Part shown: one piece after another, positions 11,206-24,800 of the stretch
How the letters are laid out: every line of letters starts with the position of its first letter
Position numbering within the stretch: position 1 is the stretch's first letter
NCBI RefSeq assembly: GCF_963678975.1
Contig: NC_089275.1
Span: forward strand, 49,127,883 to 49,191,882
DNA: 64,000 nucleotides
Origin: Dysidea avara
Lineage: Eukaryota > Porifera > Demospongiae > Dictyoceratida > Dysideidae
Reading direction: 5' to 3'
Position numbers and translations under genes: made by a program
Notes under the pieces: generated by a model
Databases searched by the model: none
What the model saw: only the letters and a program-made list of their open reading frames with translations
What the model was told of the DNA's origin: nothing

Positions 11206-12793
11206 AGTATCTTAGAACCAAAAGCACTAAATTTTGGGTCAACTAAATGAACATCAAACAATAATTTTAAAAGTTTACACACCTTTTCACACATTAGCAA
11301 ACAAAATGTGACCCACTGAGCAAAATCTGGCCATTTTCAAAATGTATATTTGAAATACACTGGGTAAAAATATGCTACATAAGAATTATGCACATTTTGA
11401 TAACTTTGGTATGCACTAAAATGAAACAACTAATACACTAATGGATTTGCCTGTTCATGGAGAGTGAAAAAATCTTTCTTTTGTATCTATTCAGCAAGAA
11501 TTATGGGTGTTTATCTACAGGGTATGATGCAATAGAAATAGTATTTTCTATTATCTTTTCTCTGTTTTCTTCTTTGTCAACACAGAGGAGTATAGGGATA
11601 CTTTATAAATTTGCCAGTTCTAGTGCACAGATTAAGCCAAGTCCCATCTTCATAGCTCATTTCAGTTGTGATTATGCAAGTACTTGTACTTTATTTGCTG
11701 TATGGTTGCTGTACAAATCGAGTTTATTATTGTTCCAACTGTTTCGCTAAATATCCAAGACTATTCATCACAAAAGGCTGAAACTTTGCTGTCCACTCCT
11801 TTGTTACTATAGATAACAGAGAAGCAATAAAATGAAATTTGAGGAATGTGCAAAAACGGCTGTTTTTTTCGTTCAGCGGTTCACTAATGTTATCACAATT
11901 TACTCTAAACTGCTCTTTATATCAAAATGCAGCCAGATACTGTAGCTTCATGTGTGGAATATTTCACATATCTATATGCCATGATAAAAAATTATAAAGT
12001 TTCAAAAAAGTGGACTAAATTTTGTGTGTGAAAAGGTTTTGGATTATTTACATAAAAAAGAACCTTTTACCAAAAGTATCTATTGCGAAAACCTTCCCTA
12101 ATCAGAATTAGCCACCGCGGCACAATTACGTATGTTATGTACTTTGACCTACTAACTCACTTAGTAGTACCAATATAGTCTATCTTTCATTCACAATAGC
12201 ATTGTAAAAATTTCCTAGCATAGAGCGCTTACTGTTTTTTGCCCTCAAAAATAGTGTCTTATTGTGTGCATGTGATTTTATAGAGTACCACACTCTAGAC
12301 GTCTATTATACTCACAGGTTTTTTGCTGCCTGATAGGATAACTTTTATCACTTCAAGACTTTACAGCATTTTTAGCACTTCTGTAATTACTTATATTGCA
12401 GGCATGACTATTTATGTGTCTATAGACTGTGAAAAAAGAGCCGGTAAAGTAACCCGCATACTTTTGTTTCCTCTCATAAACCTGATCTCTGTTGATTGCC
12501 CAGATTTATTGCCTTGGCATGGTTTCCTGGCATGAAGAAAACAAGAGGACAACCATTTAATTGAAGATAAAAGGAATAGCAAAGCACACAAGGCAGGCAT
12601 GCATCGGAACTCCAAATGACACATCCCACCAGTGAGTTTGTTGTTGTAGCATAAATTGGTGGCCATACTTTGTTTGGCTTCTAGCCTTGTGACTGTGGTG
12701 AGGCAGGCAGGTTGGCGGGCAGGCTAATGTAATTTCAGGTTTTTTAAAAATTTCTATATCCAGATGCCTGTTTTTTTTGTGTTTTAATGCTGT
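11206..12793. other. Noncoding stretch, no gene seen
   Basis: No convincing coding region. The part around 11925-12060 resembles 15930-16060 (the MITE inside the decayed hAT element), including the phrase agccagatactgt and a shared aaattttgtgtgtgaaaa end. It is probably a diverged relative of that MITE. Confidence 0.45.
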
Positions 12794-13495
12794 AATGGGC
12801 TTTATCCAAAACTATGTGAAGCCATATAAGTACTGTATACTATCCGTTTTATGAACGCTATACTTTCGTTTCATTTCCACATCGCATCCGTGATATTTTA
12901 GTTGGGAGTGTAGTTTCTACAGGAGCCTATTGGGGAATGGTGAGTTGAATGTATAAAAGTAGCTTTGTGAGACATCAGTATGTTGTTTTGCCATTAAAAT
13001 ACTGCGGTCTAAGATGGAAAAACCCAGGAATAAAGATTAGAAATTGGGTTTTTTGATAATGTGTGCTAAATAGAGTCAGCACAAAGGACATGTTATCGCG
13101 TTCAATCTAGCATTCAGTATTGTTCAATTAGCCTACATGCTTTTACATTGTCTGTCCTAATGGCAAACTGCCAATTTACAGTACATTAAACAAATCTATG
13201 GAAGTTTCTAATTAGCGCATGCAGTGAAATAAACTTGTTTCGAGGCATCATTCCTGGGTTTTTCCATCTTAGAATGCCATATTTTAAACAATAAAACAAC
13301 AAACTTGTGTCTCATAAAGCTAGAGCTACTCTTATAGGCTGAACGTACCATTCTCCCATAGGCTCCTGTACAAACTACACCCCCCACATAAAATATCACG
13401 GATGTGACACGGAAATGAAATGAAAGTATAGTGTTCATGAAACGGATAGTATATGGCACTTATATGGCTTTGCATAGTTTGGGATAAAGCCCATT
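12794..13495. mobile_element. Foldback element with arms of about 240 bp
   Basis: The left arm (about 12794-13035, beginning aatgggctttatccaaaac) is repeated as an imperfect reverse complement at about 13248-13495 (ending gataaagcccatt). Shared blocks include the ccgtttcatgaacgctatac-like stretch, a cctataggctcctgt-like stretch and catcttag...cctgggtttttc. The centre of about 210 bp is unpaired. There is no transposase, so this is a non-autonomous foldback or long-TIR MITE. The ORF on the - strand in the right arm is not a gene. Confidence 0.85.
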
Positions 13496-13793
13496 GATGT
13501 AAAATGTAAGACTATTCTGTAAAGGTGACATTCACCGCGTATGCTATTTCCATGGTGATTTTTAGACATGGTTTTTAGCAGCTCATGTTACTTTAGGAAC
13601 CCTACTAAACATTACTACTGTACTGTTTGACTATTATTCTCTACAGGTTCATTTAGAGCAGTTCTTCCACCAACCCATTCTGGAGTACCAGTATAGACCT
13701 ACCCAACTAACACACTGATCAGTATTGGCATTAATTGTTAATATGTAGTGGAGATAATATATTTACTTTTCTGTTTTGAATAATATGTATATG

Positions 13794-13883
13794 TTAAAGC
13801 ATAGCCACGAGTGCTATATGAAAAATAAAGCACGCAGCCGAGTGTTTTATTTTTCATATAGCACGAGCAAGGCTATGCTTTAA
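13794..13883. repeat. 90-bp imperfect palindromic element
   Basis: Arms beginning ttaaagcatagcc and containing gtgctatatgaaaaataaa pair with the complementary sequence ending ggctatgctttaa. The centre is a short gcagccgag spacer. It has the form of a small hairpin-like insertion. Confidence 0.75.
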
Positions 13884-14099
13884 ATGATTTATGGAACTTT
13901 CTAGTCGTGTAGCTTCACCATACACTAGGACTCATAATTAACACATGTTGCATGAGTTATTAGCAGCCTGAACACACACAAACTAGTTTAACAAAGTAAC
14001 TCATGCGTAGTTCACCATAGTTTGGCATGGTAGACGTTCATCGCGTATTTTGGCAGGTTTTGCTCGCAACCCACAATCGATTCTATTGTGAGTCACATG

Positions 14100-14345
14100 G
14101 TGAAGTATTTCCATGATATCTCCAGGACTTTTCCGTTTACATTAACAAACGTAACAGCAATGTTACCTTCTCCCACCCATCATTGAAGCATTTAGGTATG
14201 TCTATAAAAGCAATCCAGTGGTAGAACTTGTGTTGGTTGGGGTGATTGATCACTCAGCACAGCGAGGCTATCAGCCTACCAGCTTGGGTCTGGGTGATTA
14301 GTTGTACTGGCACGAGCCCCGCAGGCTCTTAGCCTGCACTAAGGC
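14100..14345. repeat. Diverged relative of the 10.9 kb / 23.5 kb repeat module
   Basis: It shares with module 2 the order of gatat(c/t)tccagga-like, cgt...aacaaacgta, ggtatgtctataaaa and gaggctatcagcct blocks, but is much diverged. It suggests a third family member. Confidence 0.4.
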
Positions 14346-15169
14346 ATGTGGGCAACTGCTTTATTGCCCACAACAAAGAGTTCTTTATTGCACACAAAGA
14401 GTGCTTTCTGTGTGGTCAATGAAGCACTGTTGGCTGGCTGAAATTGTACTTTATGAAATTTAAAATACACTTTTTCCTTTGAACACACCCACGCAAAGTT
14501 CTATAAATTATAATATTGTACATAGTTTGACTACTTATTGATATGAAAATTGTATATTTCACGTGGGCACATAATTTCTAACTTTCATGACTCTTAACAT
14601 ATTCATGCCATCATATGCGTACTATGACCATGAAATTTCAGCCCATTTGATTGGTTAGCAGTTATAACACTGTACATGTTAATCAGTGTGAACAACTAGT
14701 TTTCAAAGAACACAGCATGGTTGAACTAGCCAGTTATCCATGATCGGGGCTGGAGGAAGCAATTTTAAAGTGGTCAGGCCAAGGGAATGTTATCTTAATG
14801 GAACTCAATGTATTGCTTGTCAAACTTTTTTAAAAATTCACTGCATTTAGTGGTATTTCTTCCTCCTATACATGGTGGTGTCAACAAATATAAAATTATT
14901 AACTACTTATGTAGGGATCTAGGGGGGACTTGTCCCCCATCCAAAATTCCAAGATCTGCATGAGATTCAATCTGAAACTACTTTCACAAATAAACCATTG
15001 CCATGTTTGCTTCATGTGTCAAAATTTCTTATTGCTATACATGTACACACATGTAAACTATACAAGCAGTATAATATTATCATTTCCATACATTGTATTA
15101 AGTAATGATGCTACAACAAAGTAGAAAGTCATCAAAAACAAATTTGATAAACTAAGTTAACAGTTATTA

Positions 15170-17763
15170 AACTTGCTAAAAAGTGAAAGCCTGTGTTCAT
15201 TACCACTAATAAATCCATTTAAGCATCTTTCAAGGGACAAGTGATCAGTCAACTCTTTGTGGATATGAAGGGTCATCAAATGGTTAAGACGTCTTTGAGA
15301 GCAGGTTGAGCAAAGGTCACTGACTGCATTTGTAGCAGGCATGACCATCAAAAGTTTTAGAACTAAAGCTACTCAGACATACTAGCTCTAGCAGCAGATG
15401 GCAATTGACAAAAGTAGTCCCTCATCTGAAGAATGGTAAGTGAGCTTTTGTCACCAAAACTTCTAATTTAAGCAGTAAACAGTTCTAGCTGAACTTCCAA
15501 AACTGAAGGGTTTATGTCATCCTTGTAAAAGTGAGCTACAAATTGCAGTTCACCAGCATAGCCTTTTCCAGTAGTAGCTTTTAGTAAAATTTCTTGCAGA
15601 TTCTTATAGATGTCATAGCCTGGCTGGTGAAAACGGTCTTTTGTGTAGTTAACAACAAGATCAAAGATGGAATAGTATTCTTTGATAGAGACTCGGGAAA
15701 GTAACTTGCTCCACCAGTATCAAATCTCCTAGGAGCTTTCCTTCTTCTGGGAAGCACAGGATCGTTAACTGCTAATTCTTTCTGTAAAAGTAGAATTCGT
15801 TCCCAGAACAAATCAAAACATTCGTCATTTGTGACCGGATTTGCAAAAAGATACCTTTTCCACACATTTTACATACCAGCAAATAAAATGATGTAACAAT
15901 TGACTCCTTATACCAATTAACTTGCTCTTAGTATCAAAATGTAGCCAGATACTGTGGCTACATTCATTGAAAATTGCAAGCAATTATATGCCATGACCAA
16001 AAAGTTATGAAGCTGTAAAGTCCAAAACATGGGTCAAATTTTGTGTGTAAAAAAGGTACCTTTTCACAAATCCGGTCACATTTCTAATCTTCTCCAATGT
16101 CTGACAGGTTAGATCAGCTAATTTCTGGCCTTCTGCAGCTGTCAGTGATGACAATTGCAGGGTTTTACTAAGATCATCAGTATGCTTAAGAATACGAGCT
16201 CCAAGCACCAATCCAAACAAAAATTCAAACTTTTCCATCTGAGCCTCAACTCCACCAATTCATGCTAGTGCGTCTTAGTAATATCCTTCACTTCTTCCCA
16301 CAAGCTTTGAAAAACAGAATAATTGTCTACTACACTTTGTAGCAACTCACCTTCTACTGTCCAACATGTTGGACACAGTGTTCTAAATCCTGGCAAATTT
16401 GGAGAAAATACAGATTTGAGCTTCTCAAACACAACATCATGACGAGGTGAAAATTTTAATAGTTTGGAAATTTCAGATGTTATATTTAGAGTATCACTCA
16501 TTAACTTGTTTTTTCATCAGATCACTTATGGCAAGGTTAAGTGCATGCCCATAACAATGTGTGTAGACAGCACATGGCTCTTCTTGGCAAATTTGTGTTG
16601 AAACACCACTTCTACTACCAGTCATATTATTGGCCCCATTGTAACACTGACCATGACAGTTGGTCAGAGACAGATTCATATGCAGAAGTATATCATGCAA
16701 TAATGTTGCAACAATGGTATTGGACTGTATATCATCCACTTTGTACAATCCCAAAAAGTCTTCATGGGGCTCAAATTTGTCATCTACCCAACGCATGCAG
16801 CCAACCATGCACTTGCTCTCGGTTGGAAACATCTGTAACATCATCTGCCATCAGTGAAAAATACTTTGCCTGTTAAATCTTGTTTGCAGTATCTTTATTG
16901 ATTGAATTGGCCATTACGTCTAGCAACTCATTCTGAATTTGATGGCAACAATACTTGTCGATTTTCTTATCTAAGTATTGCATTATGGTCGCATCATCAT
17001 TGCTTTGCAAGTGCAGTAGTTGAATAAAGTTACTGTCAAGTTCATCACCATCCCCTCTAAGTGCTAATCCCTGCTTGGCTAAAAATCTCACGTTTTTGAT
17101 GGACTTTCAAAAAGGTATTGACTATTGGCAGCCTTGTCCTTTGCATGAATTGTTGACAACATTTCATCCCACATATCATCTTTGGTGGTCTTAGGCAAAG
17201 TAATGACCACCTCCACAGTATGGTAATTACTTTGCTCATGTGCTGGTAAATGCACCTTTATCACCACTGGCATCCTTCCAATTATAAAAACCATGGTCTA
17301 TGAATGCCAAATCGACATTCCCAGAATTCCTCATTAATATTTTTACCAGCTCTTGTGGCAGTAACACAAATGTGGCAGAAAGCTAGGTCTCTTGGTTCAT
17401 CATAATGAAGCCACTTCCACTTGCTAAACTACTGAGGCTGAAACGAGCGACTAACTATTTAGTTTTACCAAAGTAGCGTTTAGGAAAATTGTAAATTGGT
17501 GGTTGATTCGGCATAGTTTGTGGACGAACATTCCTTGGCTGCTCATCACTCTCCTCGCTGGTCTCTAGGCTCCGAGTTGTCTCTGTTGGTAGTGTCACAA
17601 TTCCCTCAACACTTCCAGTTTGAATTTCAAAGGATTTACAATCACAGTAATGAGTTGTGGTTGCTTCACTCAAGGCTTCACTTTCATCATCAGCTGTTAA
17701 ATCAATAACTGAACTAACGATAGAGATTGCGGCCCCTTCCATTTTAACATTTTTTCCCGGCAA
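15170..17763 (-). pseudogene. hAT transposase relic, TTF zinc finger / DUF4371 type
   Basis: Fragments in several frames line up with ZMYM1-like hAT transposases: an acidic N-terminus (MPGKNVKMEGAAIS...VIDLTADDE), a TTF zinc-finger-like WLHYDEPRDLAFCHIC region near 17400, YCCHQIQNELLDVMANSI, a DDVTD segment, RWVDDKFEPHEDFLGLYKVD, GQCYNGANNMTG, YTHCYGHALNLAISDL and, towards the C-terminus, remains of the dimerisation region near 15170-15330. Internal stops, frameshifts and an inserted MITE (15830-16080) make it a pseudogene. It would have been the transposase of the surrounding element. Confidence 0.85.
15830..16080. mobile_element. MITE with TGTGACCGGATTTG inverted ends, inside the hAT transposase
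   Basis: The left end tgtgaccggatttgc and right end acaaatccggtcaca are inverted copies, extended by ggtaccttttcac-type blocks. The 251-bp element interrupts the transposase relic between segments reading TLEKIRN and NDECFDLFWER. The translated KRYLF...NPVT stretches on both sides come from the inserted element, not from the transposase. Confidence 0.8.
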
Positions 17764-18074
17764 CCTTTCTATAATAAGTAACGTATGCTAATAAACTCAC
17801 GTGTAGCTAAATTAAAATTTTAAAAATTTAAGCTGAAAAAGGTGGTCAGCTGCAGGCTATGGCCGGACCGCTTCCTCCGGCCCTGAATGATACCCCCTAC
17901 ATAATATTATGTACATTGTCAAGTTTTATTTTATAGTATACTAACACAGCAAAGTTAACATTTGATTGATGAGTAAGAAATAAAACAAAAATTACTGTGA
18001 TGTATATGGTATTTAGCTGGGTTTGATAAAACCAGGCTTCCACACACTTCCAATTCTTTGACTTTAATCGCTTG

Positions 18075-18704
18075 TAACAGCGTGTTTACACTAGACGTAG
18101 AATTCAAGCTATTGTAGGGTAATTCGATCCGGGCCGATTAGCGCTTCAGTGTAAACACATGCCGAATCGAGCCATTCAAATTCGAATGGGGCTACCTACC
18201 TGAGGTGGTCCAGTTCGATTCAATTCGACTCACATCTGCGTGTAAACAGTTGTGACCTTGCAGTTCGATTTAACTCTAATAAATGGAATAAAACTACGGA
18301 CAGATACAGCTAAAATGGTGACTGTAATGATGAAAAGAAGCAACAGCGAAGTATTTAGGCGACGATAAGGAAACACAGCTTCAAGAACAACACAAGGGCT
18401 CAAAGCAAACATGTACGCGTGCGAATCGATAGGCAACTAACTACACGGAGTTGAGAGTAGTTGCCAACATCGAAGCCAACACTTTAGACTTTATCATGCC
18501 TACTAACCTGGCGATTCAGAGAGCACAAATCCCTTTTAACTCTATCAACAAGCTTTACTTCGATGCAAATTATGATTGTGGGTTTACGTTTTTTACAGAT
18601 TGGAGCGGGCTCACCTTCATAGTATAAATGGGGCTCACAAATCGATCTGAATCGCACTGAAGCGATCTCATCCAGAGCGGTCTGCAGTATAAACATGCGG
18701 TAAC
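18075..18704. mobile_element. MITE-like element with GTGTAAACA repeats
   Basis: Ends gtaacagcgtgtttacact (18075) and agtataaacatgcggtaac (to 18704) are inverted copies with few mismatches. Internal copies of gtgtaaaca and cgatt(c/t)gaa-type motifs occur in both orientations. There is no transposase. The short - strand ORFs inside are not supported. Confidence 0.65.
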
Positions 18705-18889
18705 TTTATTGATCTACAATTTTCACAAACATCTGTCATTGCATTAGGTCAACTGACATTTGAATCTGATGGCCCAGAAACCTGGTCTTTTCAAAGGTCA
18801 CATGATTATTGTATATGTATGTGTAAGAATTATAAATTGTTGGTTACCATGGTGATCAGATGAGAGTAGTGGGGATCAAAGTACTAGTA

Positions 18890-21800
18890 TCAGAAGGAGT
18901 AGGAAACTGTTACTTCTTGTGTACTACATTTCCTCCTTGTACTATTAATATGTTCACCTTCTCTCTCCACATTATCATTATACTGTAGTCTATAAGGAAG
19001 CCACAGTTTAGTGATAGAATTGTTATGGTATAGGCTCCTCATTATTATCATTGCTGACTCTTCATCTATTGTATCATCATCATTACCCAGTGACAGTTTC
19101 TTTAGTGTCTTGTTATTAGTAATGGCTTGAGCAATTGCTGTAGTTCCAATTTGACCAATAACATTTTCACGCATGTATAGTTCCTTCAGTGAGGTGTTGT
19201 GTAATAAACTGTTTGCAATTGCTGTAGATCCTGTGGATGTGATGTTATTGTTACTGATGTATAATACTCTCAGTGTGCTGGTTTTTGTTATTCCTTCTGA
19301 TAGCATCACTGCTCCATCATTACTAAGTTTGTTGTTACTGATGTTCAGCTCTCCCAAACAAGTCATCATATCAGATATTGCTGATGCTTCTTGTGATGTG
19401 AGGTCATTACTCATCATGTTTAACACTTTGACTGTGTTAGTGTTTATTACTGCAGTGGAGATATCCCTCACACTAGTAATATTGTTATCACCTAACTTCA
19501 GAGTATGTGGCTGAAGGTGAGTGATGATGTCACCAATGAGAGGTGATGATGCTATAGTGAGGTCATTGTCACTAAGATCAATTGTTGTTATTTCTTGTTT
19601 GTTTGTTTTATCTCCACAAAGGTAGTGGTGTAGTAGGTTGATGCAATGATCTCCAATGTAACACCTCAACAGGTTTAGTTCCTTCCATTTCCTGTGTGAT
19701 CTTGATAGGAAGAATCCCAGGGACACCACCCGGTGTGGGAGGAGCCTATGGTGACAGAGGTCAATCTCACCACTATCAAATGATTTGGACAAAATGTCAC
19801 ATAATTTCTCATCTTGAGCCTCTTGGAAACACTGGAACAAGTAGAGAACCTTTACTGGGTCCTTTAAAATGTCTTGTGAGATGTTGGATATTTCCTGGTT
19901 AGAAGTTGATCCTTGTTGGGTTGGAGCTGTCATCTTTCCTGAGGTCACTTGTGTGTTAATATTAGTAGTAACAAGTTCACTGTTGCTAGGACCATGATGA
20001 CTGGATACAGGATGATACCCCAGTTGTTGTTGTTGGTAAGGATGATACACATTGTGGTGTTCCATTAATGGTTGAGGGTAAGATGTGAAGTGTTGACATC
20101 TTGATGATGTTAGTGGGTACCTGACTGGTTGGGTTGGAGGAATCAGTGAAGGGGAACTAATGGATGATGGTTGTACATGATAAAACCAGTGTGACATCAC
20201 AGTTGTGGTTGATAGTGGATGATGTGGAGGTGTAATCTGATGATCAGCTGTAGAGTCATCATTTCCAAATGATTTTGTTGTGTTTTCTTCAACACTGTAT
20301 TGGTCATTGTCTTCATAATCACTTTTGTTAAACAATAAACTATTTTGTGAGTAATCGTTACTGACTGCCAAACACCAAGCAGTGGTCCTGGAGTTCTGAT
20401 TACTTGACAGGTAGTGTCTTAAAGAATTACACTGTCCACTGGTTATACCACAATACATGATCCACATGTTGGAGAGGCGGACACTCTTACTATTAGGACT
20501 GTCATCACCGTATCCAGTAACAAGAAATGACTTCTTCATTAGTGTGTACACTGCATCCTCTGGTAAGGTTGCTACATATTTGGCAGCAAAATATTCTTGT
20601 ATTCCCAAGTGTAGGAAGTTGAAGGATTTGGTTGGAGTACCAATTTCATCTGAACAATAACATTCAACAGATTGTAATAGTCCATAACAAGTGGGATCAT
20701 CCCTGCACATGTCAGGTAAGTCATCCATTGTGAATACTATTTTATCCTCTACAAGACCATCAAATGCAACTTTCTGTAGTTGTTGTAGTACTTGTTGGAC
20801 TGGCTGTGGTAAGCGTTCCATTTTGTTGATGTGTTCATCTTCAGCAATCTTCCCTGTCCTCTTAAGATGACGGTAGACTGTGTGCAGGATGAAGCTTGCA
20901 AACATTTCAGTGGCAGTTGGTGGCAGGGATCCTAGTAGACACAGGAATACTATGATTGCCATGTTTAATGGTATGTAACATATTGCATCAATGTTGGGAT
21001 ATTGTTGAAAATGTCTCTTTATTGTTTGTAGTTTAGAAGGAGAAGTCTTCAAAGCATCATCAATGTATTGTTCCCTACTAGATTTCTCAAATCCAAGAAC
21101 TTCTATTCTTCTGTCAACATGTTGATGTAGACAAGCTGAAGCAGATGGTCTTGATGTCACCACTACTCGTGCATTAGGTAGAGTGTCCCCTTCAATGAGT
21201 TTCCTAAAGAAAGATGTGTGGCGTAGTTCATTACTGAGTTCATCAAATCCATCAATGATGAAGGTTACTCCAGCTCCATCAGTGGTATGTAAGGAGCTCA
21301 AAACAGGTTGTACCTGATCTACAGGGAGTGTATATTTCACTAGCTCTTCTGTACTAGTGATCTTTTGTACACTGGCATCTCTTAACATTAGTAATAGTAG
21401 CAGTTTATCTGATGTGAGCAGTTTATTGTTAGCCCACTGTAAACAGATCTCCTTAGCCAGTGTTGTCTTCCCAATTCCAGGGTGACCCTCTATTAGGATA
21501 CTATTGAGACATTGATCATCTGAAGTGATAGGAGTGAATATTTGATGGATATTGTCCAGTTTAATTGATGATGTTAGTTCAGATATTTTGTGTATGTCTC
21601 CCTTAGTGCGTATCCTAGCTGCCATTGTTGTGTCTTCTTTAACCTGTAACTGTTTAATTTTCTGATGTACTAGGGCTAAGTTAGTGAAGGAGTTAGCAAG
21701 AAATGGAGGCCATGGATCTTGTTCTGCTAAAGATTTCACCAATCCTTTTCGTCGGTACCTTGCCTTGATATTGTCAGTAGCTTGTGACAACTGGCCACCT

Positions 21801-24800
21801 CCTACAGAACCTACAAGCGTACATACAGATGAAGTATTGTAACACAGAACACATATTACACACACAACCTATTCAGTATAATATGAAACATAATAATGTA
21901 CTATAAGGCCATACCTATTTGACCTTATTTTGCGCGGACCCGACCGACTGCATTTTTCTTCAAATGAAATAATTTTGAAAATCACGTGTGCGGATCACGT
22001 GTTCTTAATTAAAGACAACACCCTCGTGATATAGTCCAAAAGAGACCATTGAAGATCGTCCAATGCTCTAAAATTGTACAATACGATGGGAAAGCTCTTT
22101 TGGAGATATCTGTTGCTACTAGAAGAGTATGAAACCTAGCCAGATTTTTAACTGTGTATGTACTATTATAGCTACATTCATTATTTGCATTTTGTATGCT
22201 TGTGTTTAAAATTTTTATCATTTTCATTTTCAAACCGACTTACCTACCCAAATTTAAAATAATTTTGCCAGCGCAAAATAAGATCAAATAGGTATGGCCT
22301 AACGGACAAGTGCTTTAATCTACAAGTGTTACTTTAATTAGTGTAACACTTGTTAAAGTAATAGTAGCAGTGTAACACTTGCCAGTTTGTGTTCATCTAA
22401 CCATTGATAAAAATCAATAAGGGGTGTCAGAGCAAAGTAAGGCTTACCTACCACAGTGTTGGATAAAGTGGAGGTAGCTTGTCTGAGGGCAGCAGTGTAT
22501 CTAGGGATGGCCTATACCAACAAACATTGGTGCCCTACCAATATGCAAGATTAAGATACTCTAATAGAGCAGTCAATGACTCTAATAGAGAAGTAACAGT
22601 ATTCAGAGAAGCAGTGTAGCAAACTATGTAGTTGTAAATAAGAATTTTTATTACCAGTAATATAGTATAGTTGGTGGAGGGTAGCTGGCAATGTTTTATC
22701 CTTTATTTATTTTCTTTGCTTTGCAGTGTGCCCTATCAAACCAGAGATATGCCACTATCTGGGAGTATGTTCCCTCAGAAAATAAATATTTGAAATTTTA
22801 CAATAATAGTAATTACTAGGGATGCCATCTGCATGGAGGCTTTTCGAAGCTCCAGTTCTAGTTAGATACCAACCACGAGGATCTTTGTGGATTTAAAAAA
22901 CCTGAGGCAAAGCCATGGGTTTTTAAAATTTATTTTATAATAATATCATATAGGTATTATATGAAGCATTCATAGCTTGTCTGTTATTGTACTCTTGCAG
23001 TTGGCCATCATCTCTGCTCGGGTGTTTCTGCAGCTCTGTGTATTTAGTGTTGGTTAGAGACCTAGCACAAGGATCTTATATGCGAAGATCTGAGGGCGTG
23101 GTCTCTAACTGACTTAGAAAATGCATGTATTATATATATGGGCATATAGGTGGAGTCATTGTGGGATTGGGTTATATGTCGTACTGAAATCGTTGTGCAA
23201 TGTTAAATAATCACGGAAGACTGAACATGTTTTTGTTGAAGTGTTGAAAAAAATTGAAGCTCGCACCGCTTCCTGTCACAAGTTGTGCCTTCAGTGGCAC
23301 CACAGTAGCACGAAGAACATGCAGGGTTTCTAATATGGACCACACCTACATTACATGTAGCAAAAAATAACGTTCTACAAGGAAGTTTACCTAGTTAGGT
23401 CTTGGTAAAGTCCATCCATAGTTCAATAAACAACGAAAACAGCCATAAAACACTGTAGAAACAGATGGGCGCTTAACAGAATTTTCTGTGATATTTTTGG
23501 ATTTCTCTGTTTATCGTGACAAACATACGTACAACGCTAGATTGTATCTCCCATAGTCGAATTCTTTTAGGTACGCCTATAAAATGAACGGAGTGGTTAA
23601 CCACATGTTGGCCTGGTGACTGGTCACCCATTGCAGGCTATCAGCCTGATTATGCTTGGAGGGAGCATTGCAAGTTAATGATCGAAAGTGAGATTTGTGA
23701 TGCTTGAGGTCTTTTCTACTAGCAGGTTTCTAACCATTTTAAGAACCTGCTAGCAGGTCTCTTAGTGGATTGTAAAGACCTCATTATTCTCCAAAGATCA
23801 AAGCATATTATGCATACCATTTTCTAAGTATAATTCCTAGCTAGGCCTGAGTTAATATGCGCAAAATTTTGCCAAAAATGTTTTATGGATCCGGAATTTC
23901 CCAAAATTTTCATGATCAGAGAGTATGATTAAGAGTTATTATTAGAGTATCGATCATTTTATACTGACTGCTCTATTAGGAAGTGTCAACCTATTTTCAA
24001 GTACCCCAGTAATTAAGCTCCATAGCTTCAAAAATCTGGGTCATTCCATACCAAATCAACAAAAAAAAAATCCGAACCCCTTTCAATATACATACAGAGA
24101 TGTATGTATGGAATAAGAAAGGCCAATAGCTAGCTAGCATTCATGGTACATTAGTCATCTTGCATACAGTAGTGTAGGTAAACTATACGTAGTGATGCAT
24201 ACACATTTTTAAATGCTGTATTGATGTCCATATGAAGATGGGCATGTGTACGTGTTGAATGGCTTGCCCACCTAGTGCCTAGGCATGGCAAAAAGTCTGG
24301 TACCTTGACATTCTGTGCCTTCTTCTATCATGAAATGGTGCATTCACGTGACAAGCAAATAATTAAAGATTGGTGTGGCTAAAATTAATGTAGGCAGTGA
24401 CAGGAAAAAAGTAATTAACTTTAATAATGGATGACCTTATTTGAGACGTAGTGCCAAGGGTGTAGCCAAGGGGGATTTGGATGGTTCGGACGAGCCCCCC
24501 TTTCAGAAGCAGAATTTGTTTTTTTAAATTGATAACCACATCTAATCTTACAGCACTGAGCTCTCTGGAAGTTACTTGCATACTGGCAGTTCTTTACTAC
24601 TTTTGAGGGTCACATTGCATTATTTTAAATGCTGAATTATTGATGAATCAAGTACTGCGTCACGTGATCAATTGCACACATGATTTTGGTGAACATGGCG
24701 AAGGACCGTTGGTTCAATTGGTTGTGACATACTACAAGGTAGCAGCTGTAGGGTGGTTGTGTTATACATGTGTCAGGTTAGCACAAACCGTGAAAAGTTG

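Larger units (their letters stand above)
14745..17885 (-). mobile_element. Decayed hAT transposon
   Basis: The ends are a degenerate inverted pair. The left end is cggggctggaggaagc at 14745; the right end is gcttcctccggccctg, ending at 17885. The adjacent gtggtcag blocks are also inverted. Between them lies a - strand transposase relic. I could not find a clean 8-bp target-site duplication, in keeping with an old insertion. Length is about 3.1 kb. Confidence 0.8.

Noticed and set aside
11457-11750. 97-codon + strand ORF
   Set aside because: Hydrophobic, low-information translation in noncoding repeat-rich sequence with no domain or splice support.
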